NCBI RefSeq assembly: GCF_005239225.2
Contig: NC_133294.1
Coordinates: forward strand, 15,947,631-16,011,630
Direction of reading: 5' to 3'
Length of the DNA: 64,000 nucleotides
Source: Populus alba
Taxonomy: Eukaryota; Streptophyta; Magnoliopsida; Malpighiales; Salicaceae
Part shown: in pieces, positions 47,660 through 60,100 of the stretch
Numbering within the stretch: the stretch's first letter is position 1
Layout of the letters: every line of letters starts with the position of its first letter
Notes under the pieces: generated by a model
What the model was told of the DNA's origin: nothing
Databases searched by the model: none
Seen by the model: the letters and a program-made list of their open reading frames with translations, nothing else
Made by a program: the position numbers and the translations under genes

Positions 47660-48885
47660 ACTGGCAAGCCAACCTGTAAATTTGCCGAGTCTACATGCTA
47701 CTTTATCTGTGTTTTTGGATGGTTGAATGGATGATGGGATTGATGCCGAACAAAGTTAAAAAGCTGTAACATTTTAGCTTGACTTCTTACCTAAGTAATG
47801 ATCTACGTGCAGTTTTCAGTTTGTTTTAATTATCCATCTATGAGAGTAACTCCATTATTTTTCTAGGTCTAATCTAATTCTGATTGAGCCCTAATCTCCT
47901 GGCAAGCCATCTATGAGATTCGATTTCTTATTTTCGAGTGTTCTACAGTTTTTCTCTGTACGTTCAAATAATTGAATTGTTGAAAAATATAAATATTAGA
48001 GGCGGTTTGATAGAGCACTGAGAGCCACACCACTTAATTATGATGTAATTGCGCATGGAAATGAAAGGTTTGAGAACAGAATAAATTCTACTTTCAGATT
48101 ATTTTTCCCCTTAGTCTTAGACCTCTGTTCAGGGACACAATTTTTTGACAATTAGTAAGTTTATTTCCCTTCTTTTCTTGAATTTGGTGAACCTGAATTT
48201 ATTATTTTATATTTTTAGTACTCTTCATTTAAGACATTTTGTAGCTCCAAGTGCTTTTACTGTATGCATCAAGTAAAACGAGATGCATGGCTAACCAGCA
48301 ACATTCCAATGATATACACAAACAATTGTTTTCAATTAAAATTGCCTAGTACACGACGACGACGCTTCTACCATCCATTACATATGATGAAGCTTGGCAT
48401 ACAAGAGGAATCGCATATTGGCACCAATTCCATGCGTAAATCTGAAAAACCAGCTTTATTCTTCTAGGGCAACTACTTCTTGTGCAATCTCTCTCCTGGA
48501 TGAACAGATAAAAGAGAAGAACAGTGACAAGAATATATCCTACTCTTATTTATATTTCTTGAACAATTGAGTTGCTGTATCTCAATATAATTCCACTTCA
48601 ATTCATGGAGTTATCGTCAAGGTGTTTATGCTATCAAGGCACCACTTTGGTGCCATCAGTATATTTTACTTTGCTCGACTATTTATATTCCTCGTCCTGA
48701 GAATGCAGAGATCAAGAACCATAAAATTGGCACTTGAAATGTCTTATTTCAATCTACAAAATTGTGCAGGTTACATGAATACACTGGAAGCTCGTGAAAC
48801 AAGCACAGGCAGGTGGCCATCTTCATTTTCAGTGCGAGGGATCACGGAGGACACCCATTGAAGCGCAACCATCCTGCATGGTTCT
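47660..48885. other. Convergent 3' intergenic region
   Basis: This 1.2-kb gap separates two genes that point toward each other, so it should hold both 3' UTRs and polyadenylation regions. The open frames at 48264-48467 and 48622-48861 are on the plus strand, opposite the methyltransferase 3' UTR, and show no family features. Confidence 0.6.
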
Positions 48886-48889
48886 CTGA

Positions 48890-51800
48890 TTATACCTCGC
48901 TACTAATGTACAAAATGTCCTCCTTTTCCAGATGCATCTTTCCTTTGTCTCTTTTACTTTTGACTGGCGTCCGATCTGGTTGACCTCGCTGGAAGAACAA
49001 ATTTTACTTTAGCCTTTTGTAATTGAGGAAACAAGTGTATCGTGACTACTCAATCAAGGAATAAAAATGTGTACTGATATGCTTGCCTTTTTCAAGACAA
49101 AGGCCAAGTATAGATAAGCTACTTCCCATTCATCTGGTGATAGCGTGCCTGGATGCCAAAGGGCACAGAGACTCAAAAATCAGCAAGAAAAATAGCTATT
49201 TCATCATGCACCAAATTCAAAGATACATAACAAAGACTTACTAAGGTCTTGGTTCCCATCACCCAAAGCACCGAGTCTTCGCATTAACTCAACATTTTCT
49301 GGTTTCTTCATATTCTCATGCACGAACTCATGATTATTCTTAGCAAAAATCAGCTCAAAGTCATACTGCCAAAGTCGAAAGCAAGCGTGCAAAATAAATG
49401 TATCTAGGTAAATGCTTAAAAAGCTTTAAGTGCAACCAGCTTTTAACACCAGCAAAACACATTGACAACTTTGTAAAGATGTTGAAACCACAGGCTTCAT
49501 TTCCTGCACCGAGATTTTTTTTTATAAAAAAAATACTTCAATTTTTTACCTCTTCTGCCAAAGCTTTGAAGACATGGAAGGGCACAATCCATTCAGGACA
49601 ATCAACAGCATCCTGCAACAGAATCATGGGTATTAACATCATCAGGAGTTTAGAATGAAAGTCGTCACCTAAAGCATATAAATTGAACTAAATGACAGTA
49701 AACAAAGAATTGGAGTTGGTATTTTCTGATGGATAGAAGGGAAGAGAATAATCAGGTTACAATCTTGGCATGTGGTAACTATCGGGTGTTGCGTAAAAGA
49801 ACAACTTCAATCGATGCAAATACGCGATGAAATATCAAGTACAAGCTATTCTACAGAACATCTGCTTCTAGAGAAACTAGACTTAAGTAAAGGAGAAGAG
49901 AAGATAATGCATAAATACCTCTAAATGGAAGTAGTACTTGATACCAAATGGGCTAGAAGATCTGAATTTCTGAACCACAGAATAATGAGCTTATCAGATT
50001 AGAGTGGAAACAAACAAAATGCCTGCAATATTGAAAAGAACTAACCTTCTGAGAAAACTCTTCATCAAATCTTACCCAGTACACACTATTACCAAAGGCC
50101 AGTCCTTCAGCTGCATATTCACATGAAAAAAGAATCCTCTGTCATGAATGGAAAAAATAGTCTTCCATGCACATTAATCTTAATTCTTATATTGGAGAAG
50201 TGTGAAAAAGAACATTTTACGAGAATACTTCAAATAGATTGACTCTGAAAGGTCTTAATCAATTATCATCATCCCATGAATTCTTTAAAAGACTCCTCAT
50301 TGTTTCATACAGCGAAAACAGACATGCAAGGTATCACATTAATAGCAAATTTCATGTTCCAATGAAGGTGCCTCCGGACTGGGCTTTTATATTTGTAGAG
50401 TCAGAAAAAAAAAACACTATTTTTTAGGTTAAGATTCATAAATCTGATCATTTGAAGTTTTTTTCCCATATAAAGAAAATATTTGAAAGGAAAAAAACAA
50501 AAACCTTCTCTAAGTTTTTTTATGATAACATTGGCATCCGGCATTGTTCCAATGAAGGTTCCTCCTGGCCGAAGTAAGGCTGATATATTGGCCAATGCTC
50601 TCCGTGCACGTGCCTCTGTTGACCATGAATAGTGCAAGGCAAACTGCAAAACATGTCGACGCTTAAGAATTATGTAAAACCACACACACACACAAAGTTG
50701 AGGAATCCTATGGACCCATATCATGATTTGCATAATTACAGCACAGACAAATGGAAAGGGCAAGAACTTGGTATATTAAGATTGAAGCACAGGCTAGTTC
50801 CTGGGTCTCTGTGGCCATGTTGTGCCCTTTTAGAGAGAAAGATATGCCAAAAAGAGCATGAAACATGGTGATTTTTGCATTCTCAAGATTCTAGAAAAAA
50901 AAATGTTGAGAGGACGTTGTGTCCATATATTGCAATAATATCCATTATCAAGCAAAGTAGTTAGGAATCCTGTGACATAGCTCCAAAAGTCCCTAGGTCA
51001 CAATTGTTGAGTCATGAATAGCTCTAGGTTCAGTGAGAAAATGAATGTTGGGCAGCTGCTTCAACAGATGCTGATTCCAGCACCACACTACAACGCAAGA
51101 TCTCATTAAATTTTGAAAATTGAGATGGTAATCATAATTCACCTGACAACTGACAATATCAAAAGGAGCATCATCCACCAGGACTTCATCCAACTGAAGC
51201 TGAAACATGTAAAAATAAGATTCAGTTACTTCTACAAATATGTCTATAACATAAATGAAACCAAAATTGTTCATCAATTTAACTTCTGGACGGCACATTC
51301 AAGTTTCAACCTACTTGTTAGATCCAAATAAAGGGTAGCATACATAAAATTAAAATTAACAAATCACACTTAATGTACTGAATTTGTCGATGCACCAGCT
51401 GTTATAGCTGAACTTACCTCAAAACAATCCCCACATATAAGGCGGGCAGGGAAAGTGAACTTTTTGCGACGTTGATGGTGGTCTGCATCACCATTGTAAC
51501 GCGTCCGGCAATCTTCCATCTGCATCGACAGTTGAATACATACAGACAATGACCATTGACATCATCTATATTTTAAGCATAAAAGTACATATAACAGAAG
51601 ATTGAAGGCACCACTTTTTAGTACTAAAGATTTAGGCACTAAACAGTATAAATAATCGTATTCATGGTATCTCATATTGCATAGCATATACTTGGAGATC
51701 CAAACTTGAGAATTTACATACATACAAAGTGTAGTCAGGCATTTAAAAATCAAAGCACCAATTACAAGGACTTTTGATAGTTCATTTTGAAAGAGAAGTA

Positions 51801-52992
51801 AATCTCTAGGTAGTATGTTTACCGAGCCTTCAGCTATGTCAATGCCAACATAATATCCAGCCTTTGCTTTATCCCATTTGATGAGATCACCACCCTGGAG
51901 AACAAAAATGACAACAGAAGATAATTCCTAACAAAAATGACATCATAAACTAATTCCTAACAAAATAAGGAGATGTGAACCTTCCAATGCAACTGATTAA
52001 AGGAAAGGGATGTATACTTTACCTTCCCACAAGCAAGATCAAGAACAGCATCTCCTTTAGCAGTATATTGTTGAACTAAGACACTTTTTATCTGTTCACA
52101 GATATGATTATGTTATTTAGACACACTATCACCTTAAGATATTACTAAGCATTGGAATATGCTACATACCCAATTGTTAAGTTTCTTTAAATGGATAATT
52201 GGGCTCGCTTCTCGTTCTTCCAGAGTCTGATTCGTCCTGGCACTATAATGGTCAGCCACTCTCTGAACAAAATCATTAGAAAAATCCGCCTCACCTGCAA
52301 TCACAAAATTTAGCCCTCAACTTTCAGAATCCTAAACAAAGCAGGAAAGTAAAAGGAAGTTTATTAAGAAACCATTACAATCCTAGATTCTTACTCTCTT
52401 AAACCAGACACAACCACGAATGACATTAGAAGTTTTTTTTTAAGAAATAAAAAATCTCTCCAGTTTTCTATACCAAAAGAACACAGAACCAAAAACCCAA
52501 TCCCAGGTCCAAAATCAATACCTTAACTGAAACAGAGAAGAAATCACAAATCAAACCCATAAAAAATATAAACACAATCAAAAGTCGAACCCCATAAAGC
52601 AATTGCATTCTCATTTTTTCTCTGATTCTAAGAGAAAAACGAAATACTAGCATAGAACTAAAATTCAATTTTTAATCATCTCCATTTCCAAGAAAATAAA
52701 AGAAAAGGCTAGTGGCATACAAAACCCAAGTCCCAAAACAACACCAAGAACCAAATGGCTAGCAATTAAATCCACTGTAACTGAAAATGAGCAAAAACTT
52801 ACAATTTTAAAGTTTCTAAACAACGAAAAGCCATGTCAAAGATACAATAAAAAATAAAAAAAGCAAGAAATAAAAAAAGGGCATTTAAGCTTGTGTGAAA
52901 ATAGAATCACCTTCAGGGGTGTATTTCAATCTGGATTTCGGTGGGCCAGAAGCAGAAGAGTTGGATGGTGAAGTTGGGTATCCTCGTTTCAT
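48890..52992 (-). CDS. mRNA cap guanine-N7 methyltransferase, 13 exons
   Basis: Minus-strand exons are 52992-52911, 52294-52170, 52091-52023, 51894-51823, 51519-51418, 51199-51143, 50643-50505, 50110-50046, 49969-49919, 49612-49550, 49365-49242, 49148-49087 and 48988-48890. They total 1110 nt, 369 residues, almost exactly the length of Arabidopsis At3g20650. The start MKRGYPTSPS and the end LEKEDILYISSEV both match that family. The enzyme transfers a methyl group from S-adenosylmethionine to N7 of the guanosine cap of nuclear transcripts. Visible features: SAM motif I VLDLACGKGGDLIKW (about 85-99), YYVGIDIAEGS, DDAPFDIVSCQFALHYSW, RPGGTFIGTMPDANVI, HEFVHENMKKPENVELMRRL and a basic tail (VKSKRDKGKM). 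All introns are GT-AG except the last, whose donor is AAG|GCAAGC. No lesions were found. Confidence 0.96.
48989..49086 (-). other. GC-AG intron, last intron of the cap methyltransferase
   Basis: Reading the minus strand, exon 12 ends in TTGAAAAAG and the intron begins GCAAGC. It ends in ttcttccag before CGAGGTCAACC. This junction alone gives FVLKK-RGQPDRT, matching the family's continuous C-terminus; reading through would hit a stop after about nine residues. AG|GCAAG is the usual plant GC-donor context. Confidence 0.85.
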
Positions 52993-52999
52993 GGCAAAT

Positions 53000-53780
53000 T
53001 ATTGAATCGTTAGTAGTTATTGTAGGTTGTACAAATAAAATTTTTAGGGTTCTAAAAAGAGAGAATTAATGAAGGAGGAGAGAGGATTTAGTGTGTTTAT
53101 ACTAATGGAGTTGCTTTCTTTCTAAAAGAGATTAAAAATAGAGACCTTAAACTAAGGGTGTGTGCGTGTTTTTTTTTTTTTTTTTTTTTTGAAAAAACAA
53201 GGTCACAAATAAAGGTAGGTATCAATTTGGTCCCTGCACTATTTAACTGTGTCAATATTATCCTTTCTCTATCAAAATTTTGCAATCTTTTACTTTGTTG
53301 GCTCTATTAATTTTTATTATTAAACAATCTTTCAAATGCATACTTATAAGTCAATTCTCTTCCAATTCATAATCACAAATCTTTAGGTTTTGATTTTAGC
53401 TTGTGTTGAACAAGTTAACTTTTTATTTGAGATTTGCTTAAACATAAAATTAGATTATAGAGGGGTGCAAATTCACTAGGTTGTTAAGGTTCCATATTCT
53501 AGTAAGGTTGTAAATTCTTGGAGTAAATTACCATTTGTTTTCAACTTAGCATATTCATCCTCTTCCTGACACTTCCTAGCTTGTGCAGGTATGCTAAACT
53601 TAGATGTCCTGAGATCTTCTGTTTTAATGTTTATGGATCAGGAAACCAAAAGGTGTGCATTAACGCTTTAACTAGCTGCGTGTGGGGACATTCACTGTGT
53701 GTCAATATTCTCACCTTCCATTTTTGAAGGATAAAGAAAAGACTGAAATGAAACCAGGAAAAACAGAGAAAGAAAGAGTT
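53000..53780. other. 5' flank of the cap methyltransferase gene
   Basis: It holds the probable leader (ttagggttct on the plus strand, a CCCTAA telo-box-like word on the gene strand, common in promoters of growth-related genes), a poly-T run at 53169-53190, and no further coding signal until the GH1 pseudogene. Confidence 0.5.
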
Positions 53781-53799
53781 ATTGACGTATAAATGTGAC

Positions 53800-55095
53800 T
53801 GAAAGTATACATTTTGCAGGTTATCTTTTAATTCGAGTCTACTTTTGAACCATTCAGCAGAAGCTTTCGGTGTCCTTGTAAGGTTGTTTCTGTAGCCTGA
53901 GTTCCATTCCCGTTTGTCCGGACCACCCAGAATAACCTCGAACATCACAATTGTCTTGCCTGTGTTGATTTAGTTTTCTGTCAGATTGCCCAAATGCGCA
54001 ATGTCTCAAACGGAAGAATCCAATTCTGAAGCCAAAGATGTATGAACCTAACACAATTTCCATTACCTTGTAGCTGCAGAAATGCTGGAGCGATGGTCCC
54101 TGTGGTATTCATTCTCTTGTCATCCTGTACGGCCCTGTTTAAAGATATAAACGGTGTATTCAGATCATCCATTCCTGCAACCATGAAGTCAGTTTTATGC
54201 AACAACTCTTAGTTTTAGCCTAATGACATTTAATTAAAGAGTTAACACTTGCCATTTTCTGCTATAATCACCGGTGAGTTCCCATACTTTCCTTTCACAC
54301 ATTTGAGCAATTTATGGATGCCCCATGGGACAATGTGTAGCCAGAGGGAAGCTGCCTGGAGGAGGAAGTACATGTAAGCTGACTCACTTTAGTTTGAAAT
54401 CTATAACAAAATCTTAGGGGCCGCCGGCCGGTAAGTTGTTGGGACATACTGGTTCTCCGATTGCAACCCCACGACGATAAGCTGCAGTTGAGGACATGAA
54501 CAAAGATGGTCAAGTCATTGCCTGATTATGCACTCTTCTCAAACATACAGAACAGTACTTCATTATCTTACAAGCAGCATTCACAGCAGCGTAGGATGAA
54601 GCATCCGGCAATATTAGTTTCTGAATCCATGTCCTGTCATTCCGAATATATAATATCGTGTAATGATTTATGCCACCAAATTCCAAAGAACCGACTAAGA
54701 GTTTCGACATCTCTAGAGAGGTCTCAGGTAGTCGTAAGAACCAACTGATTCCTTCCCAAATATTATGAACACAACAAAGCTTCCATCCAATTCCAAAAGC
54801 CACTGCTCTTTGAGCCGCATCTTTGTCGTCATCAACATCAGATAGCGGTTTCGTACCACTTGGAATCTAATGCTATTCCAATTAGACCTCCTTGCTTTCC
54901 CTGGAAGAGAATGTTTTCTATCAGCTGTTTTTTTTTTTATATAAAAAAAGAAATTGATAGGGCCACCATTTTTATATTCAGGAATACCTTGAAATGTAGA
55001 TTGTAACACCAATAAGCAGCGGCATGCGACAAGAGGATGTTGTGACCTCCAATGTATGGCCAAGTGGACGAATTCCCCCTCTTGCAATGTAGATG
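53800..55095 (-). pseudogene. GH1 beta-glucosidase pseudogene, N-terminal half missing
   Basis: Minus-strand blocks of a plant family-1 glycoside hydrolase appear in the right order. They are GNSSTWPYIGGHNILLSHAA (about 55078-55020), then MAFGIGWKL and MSKLLVGSLEFGGINHYTIL (54803-54560), YRRGVAIGEP (about 54475-54445), ASLWLHIVPWGIHKLLK with VIIAENG (54360-54253), GMDDLNTPFISLNRAVQDDK (about 54180-54113), QDNCDVRGY (about 53958) and NNLTRTPKASAEWFKS (about 53860). Intact enzymes hydrolyse beta-glucosides; the nucleophile motif (I/VTENG) survives as IAENG. The acid/base TFNEP block and everything before it are absent. Frameshifts occur within several blocks (for example after DDKR), and about 20 codons are lost between EWNSGY and RNNLTR. 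Spacer segments with splice-like borders remain between blocks, so it is a truncated gene duplicate, not a retrocopy. Confidence 0.87.
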
Positions 55096-55139
55096 AGCAA
55101 TGATAGTGTTGTTGGTTTCCTAAACATATATACACCGAG

Positions 55140-56510
55140 AAAATGGTAAATTTTAAAAAATATCGTGAGTTCTAAGATGCTCTTAGATAATCTAGGATTA
55201 TTATTGGTTTATATAAAGATTATTTTAATATCATATTTTTAATTTGAGGTTCAATCAATTTTTTCAAAATTAAGTTATTGCAAATAATAAGTCGTCTGAG
55301 TATCTGACCTCTAATAATAAGTAATTTACACAAATCACTAGTGAGAAATCTTTTAAATTTTTTTCTAAAATAAAAGATTGCTATGCCTATAAGTGATAGT
55401 TCTCTTTATTTTGTAACTTGCGTAATTTTTTTTATATATATAAAAAAAGACGTAACATTCTTATTATAGAAAAAACTTAATAACCCTATAGATAGTAAAA
55501 ATATCACTTTTTCCCCTGATAATGCAACATACATTATTTCATGATAATTTTGAAACTTTATGTAATTAAGTTCCTAACTTGATTTTTTTAAGTCTAGAAG
55601 TTGCAAGTTCCTTATATAAATTACATTACATCCCTTAATTTCTAAAATTTATTTACAATCAAGTCACCTTTGATTAAGTATTTCAAGTTTAGTTTCTAAA
55701 TAATAACTCTTATTTTGTGTGACCCATTAGGTTCCTAATATGTTGGCACAAATATAAATCGTAATCCTAAATTAAATAAGATTAAATAAATTAAATAATT
55801 TAATTTATTATCAATTCAATAAATGATTGATTTTTATTTGAAGATCAAGTGCATTGTCTAGCAATGTGTCATGATCCTTTAAATATTAAAAAAAGTCATA
55901 AGTGATTTGATTTAACATTTCAGTAAATAGTTTCTTAAGGTAATTATTATACCTTTATCAAGAATGTTTTCGATTTAAATATTATAACATGGAGTGCATT
56001 TATTTTATCAAATCATATTTGTTCTCAACACTATAATCATTGATTTTTGAATAAAATTTAAAAATCTTTTTAAATCTCATTACACCTTATGTAAAGATTT
56101 CATAATCAATACTATTTGATAATTATTAAATATGTTTCCTAATTTCTTTTTATGACTCAAATACGTTCATATTGTTCATGTTATATCCAGTATTTTACTT
56201 ATTTTGTTACTCTTTATTAAAAACAACATATAGTCGGTATCAAAAACATAACATTTCCTTATATGATCTCAAATATAAAGATCACTTATACAACTATCAC
56301 GTGAGCCTTTTCATAGATACTAGTGATCTCTCCATATAAAATTCTCATGTGGATTGGTTCAATGTACATGTCATATGATAAATATCTACATATTAGTTTA
56401 AGTATTCTCTCTTTATCATTAAGTATGTGGATCATTTTTTTCTAATTCATCTAAGAAGATGAATGAATCCTCTTTTTATCACTTAAATCCTTTTATATAG
56501 TTCATGTTAC
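55140..56510. other. AT-rich intergenic region, no gene recognised
   Basis: No coding signal. The sequence has low-complexity AT-rich text with several near-repeats of tttttatcacttaa-like words; it may be decayed transposon DNA. Confidence 0.5.
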
Positions 56511-57105
56511 AACCAATATATTTTTAATGTGGGATTTGAAACCCATTAGTATGTATACTCTATATTTCCAAAAAAAAAAAAATCATGTTTTTTCAATGTG
56601 GGATAAAAAGTTTTTTTTAGTTTAAAATACTTCAACTTAAAAGGATAACATAGTATCTTTTCAATGTGAGATTTGAAGCCCTTTTGTCTATATACTATAT
56701 GTTTCCAAAAAAAAAAAAAATCATATTTTTTTCAATGTGGGATAAAAAGCTTTTTGGTTTTAAATACTTCAACTTAAAAGGATAACATATTATCTTTTCA
56801 ATATGGGATTTGAAATTCTTTCGTATATATACTTTTATATTTCCATGAAAGAAGTTATGTTTTTTTAATATATAGGATACAATTTCTTTTATTTAAATAC
56901 TTTAATTTAAAAAATTTAATATAATATATTTTTAATATGAGATAAAAAACTTTTTAAAATATTTTTTAAATTTTATTATTTACAATATATATAATCTATA
57001 TTTATATAGATTTTTTTATATATATATATTTTCTGGATTGATCTATAAAACTCAAAAGGTTTTTTAGCTTGGCCAATCCCCGGACGGCTTTAATAATCAT
57101 GGTTT
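56510..57105 (+). mobile_element. Repeat element with ~120-bp sub-repeats (copy 2), adjacent to a gene start
   Basis: It matches the element at 42.12-42.79 kb. Units begin near tttttaatgtgggatttgaa (56520), tcttttcaatgtgagatttg (56655) and tcttttcaatatgggatttg (56791), so the sub-repeat is about 135 bp here. Each unit has a poly-A, tcatgttttttcaatgtggg and acttcaacttaaaaggataa. The right end (ccccggacggctttaataat, catgg) matches the right end of copy 1 in layout (cccgaatttaataaccatg). The left GC-rich end is missing, so it is probably truncated. It ends about 80-90 bp from the start codon of the RRM gene. Confidence 0.55.
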
Positions 57106-57181
57106 AAACCATCATTCCCTTCGTCCCCACTCCCTCTCAATCTATTGCTAGCTAAAACCCTTAACAAGCAAACAAGCCACA

Positions 57182-60100
57182 ATGGCCATGAGAGCAACGA
57201 CGGCGGCTTTGGCTGCGGCAGCAGCAGCTCCTCGTGGCGGATTTTTGCGTCTGTTTTCAACAACTTCCACTTCATCCTCCTCCTTCCCTTTTCCTCAGGC
57301 CACGCAGCAAACTCCTGCACGTGAACAGGCTGAGCCCAACACCAATCTCTTTGTATCTGGCATGTGTCTCTTTCTTTACATTTCCATAATTACTTTCATT
57401 CCTTTCTTCTTTTCCTCGATTCCCATCTGGGTTCTGTTAGTCATTGCTTGCAATCTTTAAAGGGTTGATATTGTCAATATAATGCTAGAAATGAAAAGAA
57501 AGACTTAAACGTTATGCGATCTGATTGATTATTTTTTTCTAAATTAAGAATTATTAGTAAGATTTTTGTGTTGTTTATTTGGTTATGAGCCCTGTGATTT
57601 TGATTGCGAGTATATTGATAGGATGTTTTATTTGCTACCTTATGTACCGAAAGAAGTTGCTTTTAGTTGTCTTTGCCTATTAGTACGTCCAATTTTGTGG
57701 CGATGTCTGTGTTGGTGATTCGACAACAGCCCATAAATGCATGGAAGGTTGAAAAAAATGTGTGTTTTTTAGCTGGTTATATGTTAATTATTTGCAAAAT
57801 AAAAGTAACTGGTACTTGCAATTTAGGTGTTGAAAACCTACGAAAGGTAGATTTGGATATGATCATAATCACACATTTGAGAAACTAGTATATGATATAA
57901 CATGCTGATACGCGTGCTACGTTGTTTAGCTATGTTAATGACGGGTTTTAGCTCAAGAGTTGGACATGCTCTAGAATTTATTGGAAAGTAGTCGTGAATT
58001 GTGATGCACGCACATCTGTGTCTTTCTTCGGAGTCATAGCTCACAATCTTATATTTCTTGTGTTGGTTATAAATTTTTAGTTTGAAAGGATTTTGGAATT
58101 ATTCATGATGATGGGAGTTGAAAATCTCTGAGAAGTTTGAGATTCTTATAGCAGTGTGAATGGATGGACTCTAGAAAGCTTAGATGGAGAGAGGTCTCTG
58201 TGAGAGTAGTCATTGTTCTTGATGTGGGGGAGGTATGGAGGAATAAATTGCATGTCTTTTGGACCTGTACCAAGGGGGTGGAAGTTTGGAAGGGCATTCT
58301 GAATACGGTCTGCAGAATTTCTTCAGTGGTGACCTTCAAGTGGTTGGATAGAAAGGAGGTGCTAAGACTAAAATGAGAATCGGAAGACAATGTTCTTGTG
58401 CTGGCATAGCTGGTACTCAATAATGCTTACTTTTGGGACACAATTATAATCTGAATGTAATACTCAATATCCTGGCTAAAAGATTGTACAGAAATTTCCC
58501 CAAGAGTACTGGTTAAAAATAATAGAAACAGAAGCGCATCTTAGTGGGCAGGAGCTTTTTGGAAGAATTAAATAGTTATTTTGGACTGTCCTCCTGGGAT
58601 GCATGAGCTGTGGGATAATGATATAGGCATCCATTAAAGTTGTGTAGTCTAGTGTTTTTGTCCTTTCATATTGTAAACCAAAGAAATATTTCTTTCTTTG
58701 TCCTTTGATGGTTATGAAAACCCAGTGAACGTAATTTTAACATCAAGTCAACTTCTTAACGTGTCAGAAGTTTTATTTGATGCTTCTATGATTTTGGTTT
58801 CAGGGCTAAGTAAAAGAACAACTTCAGAGGGACTACGTGAGGCCTTTTCTAAATTTGGTGAAGTGGTTCAAGGTTAGTCTCTTCTTTTCATAAATGTTTT
58901 TCAAAAATTTCTTTTTTGGATTGCTAACGATTGCCTTTCTAGCTTTTTACAGCTAGAGTTGTAACTGACAGGGTCTCAGGCTATTCTAAGGGGTTCGGTT
59001 TTGTCAAATATGCTACCTTAGAAGATGCTGCTGAAGGAATAAAAGGCATGGATGGACAGGTGAGTTTTACCTGGCTCCTTACTTCTGTCCTTTGAGAGAA
59101 GATTGTGGATTTATTATTGTAATGACTTCAAAGTGGTTAGGATAAAATGATGTGTAGTTGTTAGCATAGCTCATAGCATGATCAGTAACTCTAGGAAATT
59201 CAGTATGGGTTCTGTGCAGCTTCTTAAGTCATGGAACAAGCTATGAAATGGTCAAATCTTTGGAGGAAAATCCAAAACCTAAAGTTCAATATGAATTCAA
59301 AAGGATTCACTAAAGAAAGCTTGATGCTTCTCAAGTTAAACAATGGTCACGTGGATATCTAAGAAAACTATGACAGACATAAGATTGGTGGTTCCATATG
59401 TTGAAGCCTCATAAAAACCGAAGCACCTTTCTCAATGTTTCCTAGGTTAGCTATGATAACTCATAACAGTGGCATACATCGAGATTTGTCAATGGGGTTA
59501 GGGGCTTGCACTTTTGCACATGGGAACATATATATGAAATTGATGATTCTTCCTCCACTGTATCTGTTATTGTTATCTGCACTTGGAAGATGCTTAATTT
59601 TTTAGTATCCCTTGAATCCTGTTCAGTGTGTTTCAGCAAGTCTTCTAACTAGCAATCCAGCTCATCAGCTTACATTCATGCTCATGCATGTTCCTTCCAT
59701 ACTTTTGGCCCTTGGTGCTCACCAAGCAACCTAAGGATACCTATCTGCCTTGTGTTAGTGCAACTTCTCTCATTAGCTCACCAATTTTATTGATGCAATT
59801 GAACCTGAGCAAAAAGGAAGCAAAGTACAAAGAAAACCGAGATTTAAAAAAAAAGGGTCTCAATAACAAAAGCCCTAATTGTATTTTTATTACTGAATTT
59901 TTTATTTTTGATAATTAAGTGTTAAGGGACCAAAAGTTATTCTTTATCACCTTTACTTTTAAAATTCCTTGTTTTTTCTATCATATAATTAAAAAAAACT
60001 ATCTTATTGGACATAGTAAGGTCTTGGACTCAAGTCGTGGATCTTTTTCCTTCTTTAAAACACGTTAGCAGCGCTTGAACATCGTTTATTTACATTATAA

